Below, in pieces: positions 18,724-26,935 of a stretch of DNA of 64,000 nucleotides; position 1 is the first letter of the stretch; the number at the start of each line of letters is the position of its first letter. The notes under the pieces were generated by a model. The model was not told the origin of the DNA, ran no database searches, and saw nothing but the letters and a program-made list of their open reading frames with translations. The stretch covers positions 62,001-126,000 of the forward strand of contig NZ_JARXVJ010000001.1 of the NCBI RefSeq assembly GCF_029892445.1, written 5' to 3'. Origin of the DNA: Chryseobacterium sp. H1D6B. GTDB lineage: Bacteria; Bacteroidota; Bacteroidia; Flavobacteriales; Weeksellaceae. Made by a program: the position numbers and the translations under genes.

Positions 18724-19795
18724 CAGTATTAAAATAGCAATATTAATAGCAGGCTGGTTCTTGGCAGGCTGTTCAGAAAAGAAAGAAGCAGTAAAACCTG
18801 TTGAGGAAGCTCCAGTGATTGAAACTTTTACGGTTAAAAAAGAAAAATTGTCAACTGAATTGAGAATGCCTGCAGAATTGATAGGTTTTCAGCAGGTTGA
18901 TATTTATGCAAAAGTCAGCAGTTATGTCAAAGAATTAAAAGTTGACATTGGTTCACAAGTCAAAAAAGGACAATTATTGATGATTCTGGAAGCTCCAGAA
19001 ACCAGTTCGCAATTAGCTGCCGCAGCATCGAGGCTGCATTCTCAGGAAGCAGTTTATATGTCAAGCAGCAGCACTTATAAAAGATTGTTTGAAACCAGCA
19101 AAGTAGAAGGAACGATCTCAAGGAATGATTTGGAATTGGCACAGGGAAGAAAAGATTCTGATTATGCACAGCTGCAAGCCGCAAAAGCATCGTATAAAGA
19201 AGTACAAAGTATGATGGGTTATTTACAGATTCGTGCTCCTTTTGACGGTATTGTTACCGCTAGAAATGTTAATTTAGGCGCTTATGTCGGCCCGGCGGGA
19301 AAAGGTTCTGATCTTCCGTTATTTACGATTCAGCAGCAGGATAAACTACGTCTTTCTGTGTATGTTCCAGAATTATATACCGGATATTTGAATAATGGAG
19401 ATGAATTGGTTTTTACAGTAAAATCATTATTGGGACAAACTTTCAAAGCAAAAATTGCTAGAAAATCAGGAGCTTTAGATGCTAAACTTCGTTCTGAAAG
19501 AGTTGAAATGGATGTACTTAATACAACCAAAAAATTATTACCGGGAATGGTCGCCGAAGTTCTTTTACCTTTAAATTCTAAAGACAGCACATTTGTTGTT
19601 CCAAAATCGGCAGTGGTTTCTTCCAGTGAGGGTATTTATGTTTTAAAAGTGGACAACCATAAAACGCTTAGGACGAAAGTTCAAAAAGGAAGAGAGTTTG
19701 AAGAAAGAATCGAAATTTTCGGAGATATTGTACCCAATGCAAAATTAGTAAAAACAGCTTCTGAAGAAATAAAAGACGGAACAGAAGTGAAATAA
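18713..19795 (+). CDS. RND efflux periplasmic adaptor (membrane fusion lipoprotein)
   Basis: A 360-residue adaptor. A lipobox (LAGCSEKK, Cys20) follows a short hydrophobic signal, so it is lipid-anchored in the periplasm. The order is the family's: barrel-sandwich/lipoyl half (DIYAKVSSYVKELKVDIGSQV), helical hairpin (about 95-150), second lipoyl half (IRAPFDGIVTARNVNLGAYV), then beta-barrel and membrane-proximal domains. It bridges the RND pump and the TolC channel. Order TolC-RND-adaptor is less common than adaptor-first. A strong terminator follows 15 bases after the stop. Confidence 0.94.
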   Translation: MKNNSIKIAILIAGWFLAGCSEKKEAVKPVEEAPVIETFTVKKEKLSTELRMPAELIGFQQVDIYAKVSSYVKELKVDIGSQVKKGQLLMILEAPETSSQLAAAASRLHSQEAVYMSSSSTYKRLFETSKVEGTISRNDLELAQGRKDSDYAQLQAAKASYKEVQSMMGYLQIRAPFDGIVTARNVNLGAYVGPAGKGSDLPLFTIQQQDKLRLSVYVPELYTGYLNNGDELVFTVKSLLGQTFKAKIARKSGALDAKLRSERVEMDVLNTTKKLLPGMVAEVLLPLNSKDSTFVVPKSAVVSSSEGIYVLKVDNHKTLRTKVQKGREFEERIEIFGDIVPNAKLVKTASEEIKDGTEVK

Positions 19796-19810
19796 CTTTA
19801 TCAAAAAACA

Positions 19811-19844
19811 AAAAAACCGCAAATAATAATATTTGCGGTTTTTT
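19811..19844. terminator. Rho-independent terminator of the efflux operon
   Basis: Near-perfect hairpin: AAAAAACCGCAAAT pairs with ATTTGCGGTTTTTT across a 6-base loop. U-runs on both strands mean it can also serve leftward transcription. Confidence 0.9.
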
Positions 19845-19940
19845 ATTTGGTCGTGTTACGGATTATAAAAATTGTAAAGAAATGACAAATTAGCTTTTTA
19901 ATCTATTTAACAATCACAAAATAAAGGTAACTAAAATTCT

Positions 19941-21185
19941 CTAAGGTAAGTTTTCGGATGTGGATTTTTGGATTATTTGCTGAACATTTATTTGGCCTTC
20001 AACCCGCTTATTCACACTATTCTCTTCAGAAGGTCTATCCAAGTGTCCAAGCCATCTCAACGGCGAATAAGTATCCCCTATACAGAGCTTTAAAATCTGT
20101 GCATTAATCTGCTCAAAGTTTTCACTATTGCTGAAAATAATAACAGCGGTACCCATTTTAGGAAAGGCCACAACGTAATTCTGATTGGCATCACCATGTC
20201 CTGTATGGAAAAAAGCTTTGCCGAAAGGTGAGCTGAACAATCCTACCCCTAATCCCCAAGCAAGTTTGACAGCATCATTTTCATTGGTTATACTATCTTT
20301 CAAAGGTCCAAACCCCCGCTTGCTCTTTACCATAATCTGCGACTGAAACATCTGATGATAACTTGAACCTGATAAGCCTTTCTCTTTCATCAGATTGATC
20401 ATAAACTGAGCATAGTCATTTGCCGTAGTCGACATTGAGCCTGCTGCACGGCTGCTTTCCCGTCTTTCCGAGCCGTATTTTTTCCCATCCTTGAAATAAG
20501 CATAAGAAAAATTGTTTTCAAAGGCTTTTTCCCAAATCATCCCGGTATGACTCATCTGCAAAGGACCGAAAACTTCTTCCTTGGCAATAACCTCAAGTTT
20601 CTTTCCGGTAAATTCCTCCATCATAAATCCCAACAGATTAATCCCCTCGTTTGAGTAATAGAATTTTTCGCCGGGCTTGGCGATAAGGTTAACTTTATTA
20701 TCATACAGCTGACGCAAAACGGGCAGACCTGAACTATGGCTTAATAGCATCCTTGGAGTAATCAGATTGAAAGAGGCGGTATCACCTGCCAAGTCTTTCC
20801 ATTTGGCATACTCGCCTATTGGTTTTTTCAGGTATGTGTAAACAGGCTGATCAAGGCTGAATATTCCTTTGTCTACCAGACGCAAAAAAATGTATGCACT
20901 AACGGGTTTAGTGAGTGAAGCAGCATACATTACTGTACTGTCATTCAGTTTATTTTTATTTTCAATATCCTTGAAACCAAAACTGGCTGAATACACTACT
21001 TTATTATTGTTAATGATCGCCACCTGCAAACCAGCGATCTTTGCACTGTCGACCAATTGTGCTAAACGCTGTTCCAGAATTCTGGAATCAATTTTTTTTC
21101 CGTTAAGGTGTCTGATCTGAATATTATTCTGAGCAAATAAAGGCAGCATCCAGATCCAGCATGCAAGTAATAATAGTTTTTTCAT
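19941..21185 (-). CDS. Secreted serine hydrolase (beta-lactamase-like)
   Basis: 414 residues with a signal peptide ending near LFAQ (residue 19). The catalytic SxxK is Ser90-Leu-Thr-Lys93, followed by YSNEG and a C-terminal HTGHGD box. It belongs to the same broad class C/penicillin-binding family as the gene at 9536-11065, but sequence and length differ and there is no DUF3471 tail. Expected in the periplasm as an esterase or D-amino peptidase. Monocistronic, with a -7 box close to its start. Confidence 0.85.
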   Translation of the reverse strand: MKKLLLLACWIWMLPLFAQNNIQIRHLNGKKIDSRILEQRLAQLVDSAKIAGLQVAIINNNKVVYSASFGFKDIENKNKLNDSTVMYAASLTKPVSAYIFLRLVDKGIFSLDQPVYTYLKKPIGEYAKWKDLAGDTASFNLITPRMLLSHSSGLPVLRQLYDNKVNLIAKPGEKFYYSNEGINLLGFMMEEFTGKKLEVIAKEEVFGPLQMSHTGMIWEKAFENNFSYAYFKDGKKYGSERRESSRAAGSMSTTANDYAQFMINLMKEKGLSGSSYHQMFQSQIMVKSKRGFGPLKDSITNENDAVKLAWGLGVGLFSSPFGKAFFHTGHGDANQNYVVAFPKMGTAVIIFSNSENFEQINAQILKLCIGDTYSPLRWLGHLDRPSEENSVNKRVEGQINVQQIIQKSTSENLP

Positions 21186-21202
21186 GTTGAAAGTATTTGT
21201 GA

Positions 21203-21210
21203 CAAATTTA
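21203..21210 (-). promoter_or_regulatory. -7 box TAAATTTG
   Basis: Perfect TAnnTTTG on the minus strand, 17 bases before the serine hydrolase start at 21185, implying a very short 5' leader. No TTG is found at the expected -33 spacing. Confidence 0.5.
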
Positions 21211-21290
21211 GTCCTAAAATACTATGACTGCTTAAGACACCTTCACGACAAGTTAACGTCATTTAGCCTTGGAGGGCATATTTCGATAAA

Positions 21291-21845
21291 TTATCTTAAA
21301 AATGTATAGGTTAAGGGATAGTAGGTCTCTCCCTTATTAACTGCCCTAAAAATATTAACCAGGCACATGGAAAGTGTATAAAAATATACAATCAGCACTA
21401 AGGGAAATCCAACAGAGAATACAAAAATCATCAACAAAACCGATGGTACGAAAACAATCGACATTGTAATCTGAAAGTTAACAGCCAGCTTCCCTTCGAG
21501 GTCGTAAACTCGGGATTTATCTTTCTTAAAGAACCAAAATAGTCCGGGAAGAATAATATTAAAAATAGGAAAAAAAAGTCCTATTAGGGCTAAAACAGGA
21601 AAAATAAGCTTGATTTTATCTGCACTCTTTGTTTCTGAAGGAAATAAAACCTGCTCTTTTACTGTCAGTTCTTCAGTTTCTAATTCGAGTGAGTCCGCAA
21701 GCATCTTTAATGTAGCGGGATGAGCCTCTACCTTTCCACTTTCGATACGCTGTATAGTTCTGGTACTGACTCCCGAAGCGGCAGCAAGCTGTTCCTGACT
21801 TAATCCTTTCTTACGCCTGTAATGAGCTAATTTAGAAGTAATCAT
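21291..21845 (-). CDS. XRE-family regulator fused to a DUF4870-like membrane domain
   Basis: Start taken at the ATG at 21845 (a TTG two codons earlier is also possible). An N-terminal Cro/C1 helix-turn-helix (YRRKKGLSQEQLAAASGVST) occupies roughly residues 1-60. A hydrophobic C-terminal half with about three membrane segments (LIFPVLALIGLFFPIFNIIL onward) resembles DUF4870. Such fusions tether a DNA-binding domain to the inner membrane. Target and signal unknown. It lies just outside the left repeat of the putative island. Confidence 0.85.
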   Translation of the reverse strand: MITSKLAHYRRKKGLSQEQLAAASGVSTRTIQRIESGKVEAHPATLKMLADSLELETEELTVKEQVLFPSETKSADKIKLIFPVLALIGLFFPIFNIILPGLFWFFKKDKSRVYDLEGKLAVNFQITMSIVFVPSVLLMIFVFSVGFPLVLIVYFYTLSMCLVNIFRAVNKGETYYPLTYTFLR

Positions 21846-21887
21846 ATACAAAAATAAATAATTAATGATTTAGAAAACAACTGATTA

Positions 21888-21895
21888 CAAATATA
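21888..21895 (-). promoter_or_regulatory. -7 box TATATTTG
   Basis: Perfect TAnnTTTG on the minus strand, 42 bases before the XRE gene start. A TTG on the same strand lies 15 bases further upstream, slightly short of the usual spacer. Confidence 0.5.
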
Positions 21896-21969
21896 ACCTT
21901 AGAGCTCCGTCAAATTTTTATGAGGTCGGCTGCACCTATACATAAAGACATTGGCAATATAATTTTTTC

Positions 21970-22064
21970 GTTTTTTTCAATTTGTCAATGTTACATTCAG
22001 CGATAATAGTATTTGCTCCTTTTTCAGTCAGTTATTTTACAAACTCTAATCCGATTCCGCTTGT
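21970..22064 (-). pseudogene. Remnant of a short-chain dehydrogenase N-terminus
   Basis: Reading leftward gives T-S-G-I-G-L-E-F-V-K, a stop, then LTEKGANTIIAECNIDKLKK. This matches the cofactor-binding segment of an SDR (TGxxSGIG, then the second beta strand) with an internal stop and no remaining body. It is too short for a functional gene and is best read as a decayed fragment. Confidence 0.5.
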
Positions 22065-22163
22065 CTCCTTTAATATTATACTTTTTATAATTCCATTGTT
22101 ATGTCATTGTGTATAAACGATGTATTATAAAGATAGCCGCCTAATTCAATTAAGCAGTTATAG

Positions 22164-22286
22164 TCATACGCTGTTAATGAAAAATGATCTCTTGTCCGAT
22201 AATTTCTCAACTACTTTTCTTTCGGACTTAGTTAATCTATATTTATTTCCCGATACAGGAGCTGAAACTCTTTTATATTCAATACC
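22164..22286 (-). other. Short open stretch of 40 codons overlapping the left island repeat
   Basis: Between two stops this frame reads GIEYKRVSAPVSGNKYRLTK and then a charged helix-like segment. It has no start codon and no recognisable family. It looks like a coding remnant; the 17-bp repeat at 22241-22257 lies inside it, which matters for judging that repeat. Confidence 0.25.
22241..22257. repeat. Left copy of the 17-bp island repeat (putative attL)
   Basis: ATTTATTTCCCGATACA, identical and in the same orientation as the copy over the mnmE 3' end. No gene with a comparable target motif is intact here, as expected for the far end of an insertion. Confidence 0.6.
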
Positions 22287-22572
22287 TTAATGAATAAAGG
22301 GACAAATCGGGAACTGCTTTGCACAAACCTGCATTAACCTGATCAAAGATACAACATATCAGATATTTAGGAAAAAAAAATGCCAACAAAATTCAAATTT
22401 GTTGATTTCAAATCGGCGGAAACTCAGTGTTTCACTAATAATGAAATTATTAACAAATAAAAAATGCTTACATTTAATAAATACCTGATTTACAAATAAA
22501 TGAACTTTTAAGACGTTTATTAAGCATATGCAACAGCATATAATATAGTATCAATTTTTCTTGATATTTGTC

Positions 22573-22580
22573 TATCTTTG
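22573..22580 (+). promoter_or_regulatory. -7 box TATCTTTG deciding the start of the FAD oxidoreductase
   Basis: A perfect TAnnTTTG 29 bases before the ATG at 22610. It lies inside an upstream TTG-initiated extension of the frame (from 22568), so the shorter ATG start is preferred. Confidence 0.6.
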
Positions 22581-22609
22581 TACCGTTCGGGATAAAAACC
22601 CGACTTGAT

Positions 22610-24151
22610 ATGCAAAAAAACATCGAAATCACATTGCTTCCTCACGAGGTAGAGCAAACTGAGCTAATCAACCAAAAACTGGCTGAAGCCTTAAAACTAT
22701 CCGAATCTAGGATAAAAGGCTTTGAAATCCTGAAAAGATCTATAGATGCCCGTTCTCGAAACGTCATTTTTCGCCTTCAGGTAAAGGTTTTTGTGGATGA
22801 AGAAGCCGTTCCGGAAGTTTACACTGTCAATTACCCTAATGTAAGTACGGCAAAACCTGTAATCATTATCGGTGCAGGCCCAGCAGGTTTATTTGCTGCT
22901 TTACAGTGTATCGAAAACGGATTAAAACCCATTATTATCGAACGCGGTAAAGATGTAAAGCAACGCCGTAGAGATTTAGCTGCCATAAATAAACAGGGTT
23001 TGGTAAATACCGAATCTAATTATTGTTACGGTGAAGGTGGAGCAGGTACTTATTCAGATGGCAAATTATACACCCGGTCCAATAAGCGCGGCGACATTAA
23101 TAAAGTGCTTCAGGTTTTTGTAAACCATGGCGCAAAGCCAGATATCACGATCGATGCCCGTCCGCATATCGGTACAAACAAACTTCCACATATTATTACT
23201 TCCATAAAAAACACTATCTTAAATGCTGGCGGTGAAGTGATGTTCGATAGCCAGATGACCGATATTTTAATCGAGTTTGGTAAAGTAAAAGGAATAGAAG
23301 TTAATTTTCAGGACAAGTTATTTGCCGATGATATTATCCTGGCAACAGGCCATTCGGCAAGAGATGTTTACGAATTGTTAAATAAAAAAAATATTCTGAT
23401 CGAGGCAAAACCTTTTGCTTTAGGGGTAAGGATAGAGCATCCTCAGGAAACTATTGATGCGGCACAATACCATTGCGATATCCGATCAGAATTTTTACCA
23501 CCGGCCAATTATAGTTTGGTAGAGCAGGTTGGTACCCGTGGCGTATTTTCTTTTTGCATGTGCCCGGGAGGTATTATTGCGCCATGTGCCACAGGTAAAA
23601 ATGAAATTGTGGTTAACGGTTGGTCGCCATCTAAGCGGAACAACCCTTTTGCCAATTCCGGAACAGTGGTTCAGGTTACCTTAGAGGATATTCAGGGTTA
23701 CGATCCCCTCAGGATGTTACATTTTCAATCAGAAATCGAAAAGAGAGCCTTCGAGGCTGGTGGTGGTAATTTGGTTGCGCCTGCACAAAGAATGGTCGAT
23801 TTTGTGAACAATAGATTATCTATCGATCTGCCAAGGAATTCTTATCTTCCAGGTACCAAAAGTTCAATACTTGATAACATTTTACCTGATTTTGTATCAG
23901 ATAGTTTGCGTGCAGCATTGCCCTTGTTTGGGAAAAAAATTAGAGGTTATTATACTAATGAAGCCATTTTGGTTGGTGTTGAAAGTAGAACATCATCGCC
24001 GGTTAGGATCCCAAGGGATAAAGAAACCTATCAGCATCCTCAGGTAAAAGGTTTATATCCCTGTGCAGAAGGTGCCGGTTACGCGGGCGGAATTTTATCA
24101 GCCGCAATAGATGGAATTAACTGTGCGAATGCAATATTAAGCGCATCATAA
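22610..24151 (+). CDS. FAD-dependent oxidoreductase (COG2509-like)
   Basis: 513 residues from the ATG at 22610. After about 80 residues of the N-terminal domain typical of this family comes the dinucleotide-binding motif VIIIGAGPAGLFAALQ with the acidic end of beta-2 at IIIERG. Later motifs include YGEGGAGTYSDGKLYTRS and a C-terminal FAD-contact region (PCAEGAGYAGGILSAAIDG). It is an uncharacterised dehydrogenase family; the substrate is unknown. The gene is isolated, with hundreds of non-coding bases on each side. Its codon choice looks different from the flanking Chryseobacterium-like genes, which suggests transfer, perhaps from a Sphingobacteriales-type donor (impression only). Confidence 0.88.
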   Translation: MQKNIEITLLPHEVEQTELINQKLAEALKLSESRIKGFEILKRSIDARSRNVIFRLQVKVFVDEEAVPEVYTVNYPNVSTAKPVIIIGAGPAGLFAALQCIENGLKPIIIERGKDVKQRRRDLAAINKQGLVNTESNYCYGEGGAGTYSDGKLYTRSNKRGDINKVLQVFVNHGAKPDITIDARPHIGTNKLPHIITSIKNTILNAGGEVMFDSQMTDILIEFGKVKGIEVNFQDKLFADDIILATGHSARDVYELLNKKNILIEAKPFALGVRIEHPQETIDAAQYHCDIRSEFLPPANYSLVEQVGTRGVFSFCMCPGGIIAPCATGKNEIVVNGWSPSKRNNPFANSGTVVQVTLEDIQGYDPLRMLHFQSEIEKRAFEAGGGNLVAPAQRMVDFVNNRLSIDLPRNSYLPGTKSSILDNILPDFVSDSLRAALPLFGKKIRGYYTNEAILVGVESRTSSPVRIPRDKETYQHPQVKGLYPCAEGAGYAGGILSAAIDGINCANAILSAS

Positions 24152-24594
24152 CAAACTTTCTATTATACCAATTGTTGTACCCGGGAAATACATAGTTTAA
24201 CCGGTAGAGGCAGTGTAACAGTCAATTTAATATACTTAAAAAGAATTTTATAAAAATATTTCAGCCAGAAGTTGACACCTGAAATTTCAGCATTGGTGCA
24301 GTCACAGGCACTGAAGCAATCTTTTTAGCAAACTATTGGGGAATAAATGGATATATGAACAACAATTCCAGTCATAGTATTACCTTAATTTACATATTCG
24401 GAATAGTATCGTTCATAATAAAGAAAGTTAGTTTCATATGACTACTTCTAATTCTGATGAATCCGCAGATATTCTACATTAATAAAAAGATTTAGAAAAG
24501 TTTTAGAAAAACAAATTTTAGATAAATTATCAGCATATGCTCCATAAATCAGTTATCAACGTCAACACATTGAAGTTTACTAATCATTGAAATT

Positions 24595-24696
24595 TTAAAT
24601 TATAACCTCATCTACGTGATCATCATCTTCAGGTTCTGTATTAGCTCCACTTCCAACGACCTTATGATACCGAACTTCAATGTATTTAATTATTAA
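24595..24696 (-). pseudogene. C-terminal coding tail of a lost gene (IEVRYHKVVGSG ... acidic end)
   Basis: Between two stops this frame reads LIIKYIEVRYHKVVGSGANT and then an acidic tail (EPEDDDHVDEVII). The composition is that of a real protein C-terminus, but there is no start and no body upstream. Family not recognised. Confidence 0.4.
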
Positions 24697-24890
24697 TTAG
24701 TTAATCAAAATGAGGAAGAAATAGGGAACTAAAAGCATCATAACATCCCAAACCATCGCAAAGAAACAACAAATTAGCTCTCTAATTCATCCAGCCTGCA
24801 CAAAATAAATATAATTAAATTTTTTAACTGCTTATCTTAAAACGGAATATTTTGCCTAAAACAGTCAAAAAGATGCAAAAAATATTAGCC

Positions 24891-24933
24891 GAAATATTTG
24901 GTAAAATCTCTTTTACTTTCCACCAAATATTTC
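24891..24933. repeat. Nested inverted repeat
   Basis: GAAATATTTGGT at 24891-24902 is the exact reverse complement of ACCAAATATTTC at 24922-24933. Inside lies GTAAAA/TTTTAC (24901-24906 and 24911-24916) around a 4-base loop. The two cannot pair fully at once, which allows alternative hairpins. There is no U-run suited to the SDR gene, whose stop is 175 bases away. Could be a recombination site, operator or structured RNA. Confidence 0.45.
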
Positions 24934-25107
24934 GTCCAAAAAGAGTAACGGTTAATTCGCTTGAATTCAAATTTTATTTACATGAACACCACAGGCTGAA
25001 AGTAAGCTTATAAGAGTTCGTAAGAATCGGACAAATATTAGTTATGCCGGACACTTCTAATGCCCGCCGTAACTCATGTATCACATCATAATTTGTATAA
25101 TCATTTA

Positions 25108-25971
25108 TTATGCTAAGAGCTCCCCCATTCCGAACATGGTTAAGCCTTTTCCAAACTGCACTGCAACAGCTTTATTGATGGTATCAATGTATTTACCCGT
25201 TATCGGATCAACAACTGTCCTTAGAGGTCTTTTGCCTTTTTCAGTGTCTATCAATTTTATTATAGCATCAGCAACATCTTGCGGGTTGGTTTTATGGGTC
25301 TGGATCAGCTCACCCACTGCAGCCATCATTTTGTCAGGAATCTCTGCAATAGCACCATAACCTTCGAACACAGACTGCTCAGATGCGTACACGGTCTTTT
25401 GTGACATTTCAGTCGGAAATGCTCCAGGCTCCAGGATTGCCACGTCTATTCCCAAACGTTTAACTTCGTAATGCAAACCTTCACTCAGTCCTTCTAAACC
25501 GAACTTCGAGGCGGCATAAACTGTCGCGAAAGGGAATGAAATTCTTCCAAATCCGCTGGTTACATTAATGATCAGTCCTTCCTGCTGTTTACGCATGGCC
25601 GGCAGCACCTGCTTAATGAATCTCCAGGGCGCAAAAACATTAACATCAAACATGGCCCGTACATCTCCTGTTGTAAAACTCTCAGCCACTCCATGCATTG
25701 AAAATCCTGCATTATTAACCAGTACATCAATGGAGCCTTCTTTGGAAATAATAGTTTTTACAGCCTGTTCAACGCTTCTATCATCGGTAAGCGTAACATC
25801 AAGAACAGTCACGTTTTCAACCGCTGAAAGTGCCTGTGCTTTATCTGCATTTTTACCCTCCGTATCTCTCATCGTTGCGTAAACCTTGTGGCCTAATACT
25901 GCAACACTATGCGCGGCCAGCCAACCAAAACCACTATTTGTTCCCGTAATTAATACGATTTTTTTGCTCAT
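25108..25971 (-). CDS. SDR-family oxidoreductase
   Basis: The frame opens at 26010, but the ATG at 25971 begins exactly at the Rossmann fold (MSKKIVLITGTNSGFGWLAA), giving 287 residues, normal for a classical SDR. The cofactor motif is TGTNSGFG, the NNAG motif follows (VLVNNAGFSM), and the catalytic Ser and Tyr-x3-Lys are in NVTSGFG and VYAASKFG. NADP(H) preference and substrate are unknown. Upstream lies a palindromic operator shared with the neighbouring Crp-like regulator gene, so this SDR is very probably its target. Confidence 0.9.
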   Translation of the reverse strand: MSKKIVLITGTNSGFGWLAAHSVAVLGHKVYATMRDTEGKNADKAQALSAVENVTVLDVTLTDDRSVEQAVKTIISKEGSIDVLVNNAGFSMHGVAESFTTGDVRAMFDVNVFAPWRFIKQVLPAMRKQQEGLIINVTSGFGRISFPFATVYAASKFGLEGLSEGLHYEVKRLGIDVAILEPGAFPTEMSQKTVYASEQSVFEGYGAIAEIPDKMMAAVGELIQTHKTNPQDVADAIIKLIDTEKGKRPLRTVVDPITGKYIDTINKAVAVQFGKGLTMFGMGELLA

Positions 25972-25996
25972 CTTTTTATTGTTTAAATGATTCATG

Positions 25997-26004
25997 CAAA
26001 GGTT
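25997..26004 (-). promoter_or_regulatory. -7-like box AACCTTTG of the SDR gene
   Basis: One mismatch to TAnnTTTG, 25 bases before the SDR ATG. It stands exactly 21 bases downstream of the palindromic operator, the same distance as in front of the regulator gene. Confidence 0.5.
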
Positions 26005-26025
26005 GGGCAAGTGAACCAGATAACA

Positions 26026-26041
26026 TTTACCATTTGGTAAA
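26026..26041. promoter_or_regulatory. Palindromic operator TTTACCA-TT-TGGTAAA (SDR promoter)
   Basis: Perfect 7-bp arms around TT. The 16-mer is the exact reverse complement of the one upstream of the Crp-like regulator (26653-26668). It occupies the -33 region of the SDR promoter. Confidence 0.75.
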
Positions 26042-26049
26042 AAGCATCA

Positions 26050-26619
26050 TCAGCGGATATTTTTCCTTATTCTGCTTAGGGACTGCTGAGTAATACCAAG
26101 GTAAGATGCCACATACGAAAGAGGGACACGATTGACAAGTCCAGGAAACTGGTCAAGAAATGAAAGATAGCGGGTCGTTGCATCTTCTGATACCAAAGGA
26201 CTTCTTCTTTCTATCGCTTTCAGGAGACAATTTTTGACAATGAGATTCTCTATCTCTTTCCAGCCGACAATAGTATTTCCGATCTCATCCCAGTTCTTCT
26301 TTGAAAAGACCAGCAGCTGGCAGTCTGTTACAGCCTGTATATAATCCGAGGCAGCCATTTGTATTTCAAATTTTTGCTGGTCAGAAACGAAATTATTTTC
26401 CTCAACAAAAGAATGCGTAATCTCTTCGCTTTTATTGTTATAATAACAGAATCTGGTTACTCCTTTAAGAAGAAAACCTACAAACCGCGGGATTTTACCA
26501 GCCTCCGAAAAGTATTCCTCTTTACGTAACTCCAACGTTTCTGCCTTGCTCAGGATAAATTCAATCTGTTGAGTATTTAAATTGCCGGATTGCAGTATAT
26601 AATTGACAAATTCTTCCAT
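26050..26619 (-). CDS. Crp/Fnr-family transcriptional regulator
   Basis: Start set at the ATG at 26619 (MEEFVNYILQSGNLN), giving 189 residues as usual for Bacteroidota Crp-like regulators. The longer frame to 26694 would run through its own operator and promoter. An N-terminal cyclic-nucleotide-binding-like beta-roll (GFLLKGVTRFCYY, ITHSFVEENNFV) is followed by the dimer helix and a compact winged helix with VASYLGITQQSLSRIRKNI. The phosphate-binding cassette for cAMP is not evident. A palindrome identical to that of the SDR gene sits before it, so autoregulation is likely. Confidence 0.9.
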   Translation of the reverse strand: MEEFVNYILQSGNLNTQQIEFILSKAETLELRKEEYFSEAGKIPRFVGFLLKGVTRFCYYNNKSEEITHSFVEENNFVSDQQKFEIQMAASDYIQAVTDCQLLVFSKKNWDEIGNTIVGWKEIENLIVKNCLLKAIERRSPLVSEDATTRYLSFLDQFPGLVNRVPLSYVASYLGITQQSLSRIRKNIR

Positions 26620-26623
26620 TTTA

Positions 26624-26631
26624 CAAATTTC
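26624..26631 (-). promoter_or_regulatory. -7-like box GAAATTTG of the Crp-like gene
   Basis: One mismatch to TAnnTTTG, 21 bases downstream of the operator and only 4 bases before the ATG. If used, the transcript would start at or next to the start codon. Confidence 0.45.
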
Positions 26632-26652
26632 AGCTTTATGGACGAAAACCTC

Positions 26653-26668
26653 TTTACCAAATGGTAAA
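26653..26668. promoter_or_regulatory. Palindromic operator TTTACCA-AA-TGGTAAA (Crp-like gene promoter)
   Basis: Perfect 7-bp arms around AA, and the reverse complement of the SDR operator. It lies 34 bases before the regulator ATG at 26619. Confidence 0.75.
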
Positions 26669-26703
26669 AAATATCTTTTCCCGCACATTAACATGATATA
26701 TTA

Positions 26704-26817
26704 TTATGGCATCCCGGGCTTTCCTCTGTATCTTAAAAACACCTCAATTTCGGTGATGGCATCCGTGGATGAAAACCAGTGCCCGCTTTTAGCGGAACCC
26801 GCAATTTGAGTAAAAAG
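26704..26817 (-). pseudogene. C-terminal tail of a lost gene
   Basis: An open frame without start codon reads LFTQIAGSAKSGHWFSSTDA and then ITEIEVFLRYRGKPGMP before a stop. It has good protein-like composition and higher GC than its surroundings. Nothing upstream continues it. Family not recognised. Confidence 0.4.
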
Positions 26818-26935
26818 TGCTTACTGGATATGCAAATAAAATTTTGATTTCGAGTTTGAACTTGCAACTATTTTTGTGAGAATATCTACATACTCTCTAT
26901 AAAGTCATAAAAAAGAGAATATTCTTGTCTTGTAA

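Larger units (their letters stand above)
24152..25107. other. Gene-poor AT-rich stretch inside the island
   Basis: About 950 bases with no intact gene. It holds one convincing coding tail (24595-24696), a nested inverted repeat (24891-24933), and a 45-codon open stretch near 24290-24440 (plus strand, NFSIGAVTGTEAIFLANYWG) that I cannot assign. The general picture is eroded DNA. Confidence 0.6.

Noticed and set aside
9536..21185. Beta-lactam resistance from the two serine hydrolases
   Set aside because: They have the general SxxK fold, but the class is dominated by esterases and peptidases and no specific beta-lactamase signature is seen.
22310..22325. ACAAATCGGGAACTGC as another partial att copy
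   Set aside because: Only the GGGAA core is shared; too short in this composition to mean anything.
24173..24189. TTGTACCCGGGAAATAC as a further att-like copy
   Set aside because: It resembles the reverse complement of the 17-mer only with several mismatches and lies in the wrong orientation for a direct repeat.
24290..24440. Open stretch NFSIGAVTGTEAIF as a cytochrome bd fragment
   Set aside because: GAVTGT recalls that family, but the surrounding residues do not support it; left unassigned.
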